This document shows positions 32,480 through 36,554 of a stretch of 36,554 nt of DNA, piece by piece. A program made the translations under genes and the position numbers. Position 1 is the stretch's first letter. Each line of letters starts with the position of its first letter. This stretch comes from Lentisphaeria bacterium (GTDB taxonomy: Bacteria; Verrucomicrobiota; Lentisphaeria; Victivallales; Victivallaceae), in assembly GCA_900768505.1 (NCBI GenBank), contig CAAGED010000007.1, forward strand, positions 1 through 36,554, read 5' to 3'. The notes under the pieces were generated by a model. It ran no database searches and was not told the origin of the DNA. It worked only from the letters and a program-made list of their open reading frames with translations.

Positions 32480-33649
32480 ATGAAAAAAGAGCTCAACATC
32501 GGAGTTATCGGTTGCTGTGGACGCGGCGGAATTTCGTATGGAACCCATCGCCCGGAAGAGGGAATTCGTTTGATTGCCGGGGCGGACATTTATCCGGACA
32601 AACTGGCGCACTTCAAAGAGGTGGTAAAAGATAATCCCTTCACCACGCTGGATTATCGTGAATTGCTGGCGATGAAGGAGATTGATGCGGTATTTATCAC
32701 CTCTCCGGATTATTGCCATGAAGAGCACGCCATTGCCGCGTTGGAGGCTGGCAAAGCGGTATATCTGGAAAAACCAATGACCATCACCATTGAGGGATGC
32801 GACCGGGTTTTGGAGACGGCATACCGTACCGGCTCAAAACTTTATCTGGGGCACAATATGCGTCACTTTCCGGCGGTAATGAAGATGAAAGAGCTGGTGG
32901 ATTCTGGTATTATCGGTGAGGTTCAAGCTGCCTGGTGTCGTCACTTCATCAATTACGGCGGTGACGCTTATTTCAAAGATTGGCACTCCGAGCAGTGCAA
33001 CACCACCGGTTTATTGTTGCAGAAGGGCGCACATGATATTGACGTAATTCATTACGTTACAGGCGCCTACACTACCGAGGTATGTGGTATGGGTAAATTG
33101 TCGGTGTACGACAAGTGCAAACGCCGTGATCCCAATGAGCGCGGCAATGCCTCCTGGAGTATTGAAAACTGGCCGGCCGACAAGTGCACCAATTATTCTC
33201 CGATCATCAACGTTGAAGATCACAATATGATTTTGATGCAGCTCTCCAATGGTGTGCAGGCCAGTTACATGCAGTGCCATTATGCGCCGGATGCCGAGCG
33301 TAATTACACCTTTATCGGCACTAAGGGGCGGATTGAAAATATTGGTGATTCCGGCAATTGCCAGATTCATGTTTGGACGCAGCGTGGTTGCCGTTCCAAT
33401 CCGGATATTATCTACTATCTCAAGGAAATTGGCGGCGGCCATGGCGGTGCAGACCCGGGCATTGTTCAGACATTCTTGGATTTTGTACGCTTTGACGCTC
33501 CGATACGGACGAATCCGATTGCGGCGCGCAATGCGGTGGCGGTTGGTGTATTGGCACATGATTCAATGCGTACAGACGGCGGTCGTCGTTCGATTCCGCC
33601 GGTGCCGAAGTATTTGGAAGACTACTTCAATAACGGTCAGCATAAATAA
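32480..33649 (+). CDS. Gfo/Idh/MocA family NAD(P)-dependent oxidoreductase
   Basis: This 389-residue cytoplasmic dehydrogenase is probably active on a sugar, inositol or sugar acid. The Rossmann domain opens NIGVIGCCGRGG. The family motif is EKPM (residues 97-100), whose Lys assists catalysis. The second signature, KGAHDIDVIHY (182-192), supplies the His/Asp catalytic residues. The C-terminal beta-sheet domain is complete and carries GTKGRIENIGD. No signal peptide is present, unlike many secreted members in Planctomycetes and Lentisphaerae. The gene has its own promoter and terminator, so context gives no hint of the substrate. AAGGA lies about 11 nt before the ATG. Confidence 0.88.
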   Translation: MKKELNIGVIGCCGRGGISYGTHRPEEGIRLIAGADIYPDKLAHFKEVVKDNPFTTLDYRELLAMKEIDAVFITSPDYCHEEHAIAALEAGKAVYLEKPMTITIEGCDRVLETAYRTGSKLYLGHNMRHFPAVMKMKELVDSGIIGEVQAAWCRHFINYGGDAYFKDWHSEQCNTTGLLLQKGAHDIDVIHYVTGAYTTEVCGMGKLSVYDKCKRRDPNERGNASWSIENWPADKCTNYSPIINVEDHNMILMQLSNGVQASYMQCHYAPDAERNYTFIGTKGRIENIGDSGNCQIHVWTQRGCRSNPDIIYYLKEIGGGHGGADPGIVQTFLDFVRFDAPIRTNPIAARNAVAVGVLAHDSMRTDGGRRSIPPVPKYLEDYFNNGQHK

Positions 33650-33736
33650 TTATCTTTAATTTATATTTACAAACGATATAAAAATGCGTAAAAATTGAAA
33701 TATTCAGTTTAATTATTGAAAAAAAATAAAAAACAG

Positions 33737-33776
33737 GTTCGGAATTTCGCTTTTGAAGTGGAATTCCGAACTTTTT
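33737..33776 (+). terminator. intrinsic terminator after the Gfo/Idh/MocA gene
   Basis: GTTCGGAATT (33737-33746) pairs perfectly with AATTCCGAAC (33762-33771) across a 15-nt loop and is followed by TTTTT. It lies 88 bp after the dehydrogenase stop codon and about 60 bp before the next gene. Confidence 0.88.
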
Positions 33777-33838
33777 GGTATAAATTAGGCAGAAATAGAG
33801 AGATTTGCAGTTTATTATAAAAAAATGGAAAAATTAAT

Positions 33839-34990
33839 ATGAGTCGTTGGATTAATAAAATATCATTTGTCGCTTTACTGAGTTTTTGCATGACGCTGCC
33901 GGAATTGATTGCGCTGGAAATCGGGGATACGGCACCTGAAATTCGTTTAGATAAATATTTGAAAGGTGAGGCGAAAACGCCTCAGATTACTCCCCCAAAG
34001 CCGGGGCAGTATCTGATCGTGAATTTTTGGGCAACCTGGTGCAAATCCTGCGGTAAATATATTCCAATATTTAATGAGATTGCCGGAAAATACGGAGAGA
34101 GCGGCCGGTTTTCAATAATTGCCATTACGCCGGAACGAGGAGTGCCGGCCAATCATATTATGCTTTCAATGATGGAATATCCGGTGGCGAATGATTTAAA
34201 AGAGACTACTTATAAAAATTTTATACCGGAAGATAAAGAATTTCCGGTGACTTTTATTATTGATTCCAAAAACAAAGTGATTTGGAAAGGTTCTCCGCTG
34301 CAGATAGAAGAGGCGGTGAATGAAATTGAGAGCGGCAGATATTCCATGGCGGCGGCGGCAGCAGATTATAAGTTGCGAAACGAACTGCGAATTGCCATTT
34401 CTGAAAAAAAATTTGGGGAGGCATATAAAATAATTGATGAATTGCTGTCCAAGGACCCCGGTGAATTTGCCATGGTTGACTTGAAAATGGTGTTAATCGG
34501 CCGCCAGAATGGTATTGAAAAGGCGATAAAATATATCGACGGCGAAATAAAAAAGCAGCCGAAATCTTTGCCGTTATACGAAATCAAAGCACAATTTCTG
34601 CTGCGTAACCGCCAGGATGAGGCGATAAAAGATTTATATGTTGAAATGGCCAATGTTTTCCGGGATTCGCCATTGATTCTTTCGACGCTGGCGCAGCGTT
34701 TTATGCACAGCGGCAGCGGTGTAACCCCGGAAAAATTGACCTTGGCCACTGGGATGATTGCCAAGGCGTTAGCCGCACCAAAGCAAACTGATGAGGAACG
34801 TTTTGCCACATATATGATGGCCGCGGAGGTTTGTTATGCCATTGGTCGGGCGGAGGATGCCGTGCGTTATCAGGAATTGGCGTTAAAATCCGCCGGCAAG
34901 GAGGGGACGGATGTCGTGGAAAAAATGAAAGAAAAATTGAAATTTTATCAAACCGCCCGTGATTTGGGCAAGATTAAATTTAAGGAGTAA
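33839..34990 (+). CDS. secreted TlpA-like thioredoxin with TPR-like C-terminus
   Basis: This 383-residue protein has an N-terminal signal peptide (MSRWINKISFVALLSFCMTLPELIA, cleavage near residue 26). A thioredoxin-fold domain follows, with the redox motif WCKSCGK (Cys68 and Cys71) and the conserved cis-Pro region FPVTFIID. TlpA/ResA-like proteins reduce disulfides or haem-binding cysteines in the periplasm. Residues from about 175 on are helical and repetitive (FGEAYKIIDELLSKDPGEF, AIKYIDGEIKKQPKSLPLYEIKAQ, AEVCYAIGRAEDAVRYQELALKSA), most like tetratricopeptide repeats, so it may dock on a partner. No cytochrome-maturation gene is adjacent. The stop is 4 bp before the yqhD ATG, so the two are co-transcribed. 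The ribosome site is weak. Confidence 0.82.
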   Translation: MSRWINKISFVALLSFCMTLPELIALEIGDTAPEIRLDKYLKGEAKTPQITPPKPGQYLIVNFWATWCKSCGKYIPIFNEIAGKYGESGRFSIIAITPERGVPANHIMLSMMEYPVANDLKETTYKNFIPEDKEFPVTFIIDSKNKVIWKGSPLQIEEAVNEIESGRYSMAAAAADYKLRNELRIAISEKKFGEAYKIIDELLSKDPGEFAMVDLKMVLIGRQNGIEKAIKYIDGEIKKQPKSLPLYEIKAQFLLRNRQDEAIKDLYVEMANVFRDSPLILSTLAQRFMHSGSGVTPEKLTLATGMIAKALAAPKQTDEERFATYMMAAEVCYAIGRAEDAVRYQELALKSAGKEGTDVVEKMKEKLKFYQTARDLGKIKFKE

Positions 34991-34994
34991 TATC

Positions 34995-36152
34995 ATGAAT
35001 AATTTTGAGTATTGCAATCCGACCCGGATTGAGTTCGGCCGTGGAAAAATCGCCGTTCTGAAGGATTTGTTGCCGCCGGACTGCAAAGTAATGTTGGTAT
35101 ACGGGGGTGGTTCGATTTTAAAAAACGGGGTATATAATCAGGTTGTCAGCGCATTGAAAAAGGTGGATTTTGTGGAATTCAGCGGTATTGAAGCCAACCC
35201 GAAATATGAAACCTGCATGAAGGCGGTGGAAAAAGTAAAAGCCAACAAGGTAAATTTTTTACTGGCAGTAGGAGGCGGTTCCGTATTGGACGCCACAAAA
35301 TTCATTGCTGCGGCATCGGTTTGGGATGCGTCGGATGATCCGTGGGATATTTTGGCCAAGGGTTATGAAATAAATCATGCACTGCCGCTGGGGGATGTAA
35401 TAACATTGCCGGCAACGGGGTCTGAAATGAATTGCAATGCAGTTATTTCCAGAATTTCCACACAGGAGAAGCTGCCATTTGCGTCGGAATATGTCTATCC
35501 GAAATTTTCCATCATTGACCCGGAGGTGACTTGCTCGCTTTCCGATGTTCAAACCGCCAATGGCATTGTGGACACATTCATTCATGTTTGTGAACAGGCA
35601 ATTACTACCGATATTGAAACCATGTTGCAGGATTATATGGCCTTTGGCGTTTTGCGTACATTGATTCGCGAGGGGTCGCTGGTGTTGAAGGATCCGTTTG
35701 ATTATAATGTGAGGGCTAATTTATTTTGGAGTGCCACCATTGGTTTAAATGGAATCTTGGGGTGCGGGGTGGAGCAGGATTGGTCGACGCACATGATCGG
35801 TCATGAACTTACTGCAATTTATGGTCTTGACCATGCCCGTACACTGGCGGTGGTAATGCCGGCGTTGTGGCGTTATAAAAAGGTGGCCAAGCGTAACAAA
35901 TTGGCTAAATTAGCTCGTGAAGTATTTAAAATTAATGAGTTGGATGATATGGAGGCGGCTGATTGTGCGATTCGTTCCACGGAACGTTTTTTCCACTCGT
36001 TGGGGGTCTACACCAAGTTGTCTGATTACGGGATAAATGCTGAGGAGGCGGCGTTGGAGGTTAAACGACGTTTTGATGAGCGTAATGTGGTGTTTGGGGA
36101 ACACCACGATATAAACGGTGATGCTGCATATAAGATTTTGCTTACTTGCTAA
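34995..36152 (+). CDS. yqhD: YqhD-type iron/zinc alcohol dehydrogenase (NADPH aldehyde reductase)
   Basis: This 385-residue cytoplasmic enzyme is close in sequence, recalled from memory, to E. coli YqhD (387 aa), which reduces short aldehydes, including toxic lipid-derived ones, with NADPH. The N-terminus MNNFEYCNPTRIEFG matches. VYGGGS gives Gly37, Gly38 and Ser40, the residues that accept the NADPH phosphate, at the same numbering. Metal ligands are Asp193, His197 (VDTFIH), His266 (WSTHMIGHEL) and His280 (GLDHARTLA), one off the E. coli positions. The start at 34995 has a strong AAGGAG, which overlaps the stop of the upstream thioredoxin-like gene. The longer frame from 34959 lies inside that gene and is rejected. 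No YqhC-type regulator is nearby. Confidence 0.94.
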   Translation: MNNFEYCNPTRIEFGRGKIAVLKDLLPPDCKVMLVYGGGSILKNGVYNQVVSALKKVDFVEFSGIEANPKYETCMKAVEKVKANKVNFLLAVGGGSVLDATKFIAAASVWDASDDPWDILAKGYEINHALPLGDVITLPATGSEMNCNAVISRISTQEKLPFASEYVYPKFSIIDPEVTCSLSDVQTANGIVDTFIHVCEQAITTDIETMLQDYMAFGVLRTLIREGSLVLKDPFDYNVRANLFWSATIGLNGILGCGVEQDWSTHMIGHELTAIYGLDHARTLAVVMPALWRYKKVAKRNKLAKLAREVFKINELDDMEAADCAIRSTERFFHSLGVYTKLSDYGINAEEAALEVKRRFDERNVVFGEHHDINGDAAYKILLTC

Positions 36153-36230
36153 TTTTTTTGTAAAATATGCGATGTCTTGCGTTCTTGCAGCGATATGTCG
36201 TTTTTTTCGAGGTGGCTTATTCTGCCGCCC

Positions 36231-36401
36231 TGCACCATGGATTGATTTGTTGCACAAATCAATCCTACGCGGGGTAAAAATGCGAAATTGATTGTTTTTT
36301 GAAATGCAGCCACCCTCGAATCTTTGCCATCTTCTGCGCTCTGGCGTAATCAGACGATTTGTCTTACAAAATAAATATATTGTTTTATGCATATCAATGC
36401 G
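36231..36401. repeat. dispersed intergenic repeat, copy B
   Basis: This is the second copy of the repeat at 13003-13173, in the same orientation. The hairpin GGATTGATTTGT/ACAAATCAATCC is at 36239-36265. The first 60 bases differ from copy A at only a few positions. The middle is more diverged, and the CTCTGGCGTAATCAGACGATT block is identical. It follows yqhD by 79 bp, a stretch that contains no clear terminator. Confidence 0.85.
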
Positions 36402-36430
36402 CAATAATCCTCCGAATGAGTTATATTCCC

Positions 36431-36554
36431 TGCGGCGGTCGTGAGGTGTTGGACAACACATGAAACAAATCCGCTGCACCTGCTTCGACTTGAGCTTCTG
36501 GAGTTGCGGCGGTCGTGAGGTGTTGGACAACACATGAAACAAATCCGCCGCACC
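36431..36554. repeat. 50-bp direct repeat pair with 74-bp period at the contig end
   Basis: 36431-36480 and 36505-36554 are identical except for one base (T at 36475, C at 36549). They are separated by a unique 24-bp stretch. Each copy contains the palindrome GTGTTG-GA-CAACAC. The sequence stops exactly at the end of the second copy, so more units may follow and probably caused the assembly to break. It adjoins copy B of the dispersed repeat and may be its outer part. Confidence 0.85.

Noticed and set aside
35910..36553. Two long minus-strand frames at the contig end
   Set aside because: They are antisense to yqhD and run through the repeats. The 74-bp repeat period is not a multiple of three, so a conserved protein across the units is implausible.
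36431..36554. CRISPR array with two repeats
   Set aside because: The repeats are 50 bp, the single spacer only 24 bp, no cas genes are present, and the unit seems related to the adjoining dispersed repeat family. The GAAAC string inside the unit is not at the repeat boundary.
1..36554. Phage, integrative element or dedicated defence system
   Set aside because: No integrase, transposase, capsid, portal, restriction enzyme, nuclease-helicase pair or toxin-antitoxin pair could be recognised. HrpB is a housekeeping helicase. The only mobile-like signals are the repeats.

Overview
This window looks like one whole assembly contig from a fermentative, double-membraned bacterium. It starts with 16 bases that match the end of the Illumina TruSeq adapter and stops inside a repeat. 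Diderm character is inferred from an RND efflux pump with its periplasmic adaptor, an O-antigen ligase, a Wzx-type flippase and murC. Three alcohol dehydrogenases (a zinc secondary-alcohol enzyme, AdhE and a YqhD-type enzyme) suggest anaerobic alcohol-forming metabolism. The gene mix (DUF4139 protein, Gfo/Idh/MocA oxidoreductase, TlpA-like thioredoxin, many surface-glycan genes) would fit the PVC group, perhaps a gut Lentisphaerota/Victivallales lineage. That assignment is an inference from gene content, not from a marker gene.

Layout. 1-889: adapter and gene-free sequence. 890-4170: secondary alcohol dehydrogenase, then a secreted DUF4139 protein. 4400-9780 (minus): an unknown protein and an RND pump operon. 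10304-12916: adhE with its own terminator. 13003-13173: first copy of a dispersed hairpin repeat. 13357-14571 (minus): pepT with a near-perfect promoter. 14741-20102: a surface-glycan cassette (two glycosyltransferases, one broken glycosyltransferase, one flippase) enclosed by a long imperfect inverted repeat whose outer 12 bp match perfectly. 20334-21752: MATE exporter. 21816-23147 (minus): a zinc exporter and its SmtB-type repressor, with a readable promoter and operator. 23260-25444 (minus): a chloramphenicol-acetyltransferase-like protein and a processive membrane glycosyltransferase. 25445-26132: an intergenic stretch holding a strong terminator with no gene in front of it. 26133-31867: murC, hrpB and an O-antigen ligase with C-terminal TPR-like region. 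31864-36152: a small membrane protein (minus), a Gfo/Idh/MocA dehydrogenase, a thioredoxin-like protein and yqhD. 36231-36554: second copy of the dispersed repeat and a 74-bp-period duplication at the contig end.

How the parts work together. AdhE, YqhD and the secondary alcohol dehydrogenase can all dispose of reducing equivalents as alcohols. Flippase, glycosyltransferases, O-antigen ligase and MurC belong to envelope construction. RND, MATE, CDF and the CAT-like protein are export or detoxification functions. The most unusual structure is the inverted-repeat-bounded glycan cassette with its decaying glycosyltransferase. I found no CRISPR array, rRNA, tRNA, transposase, integrase or clear defence system.
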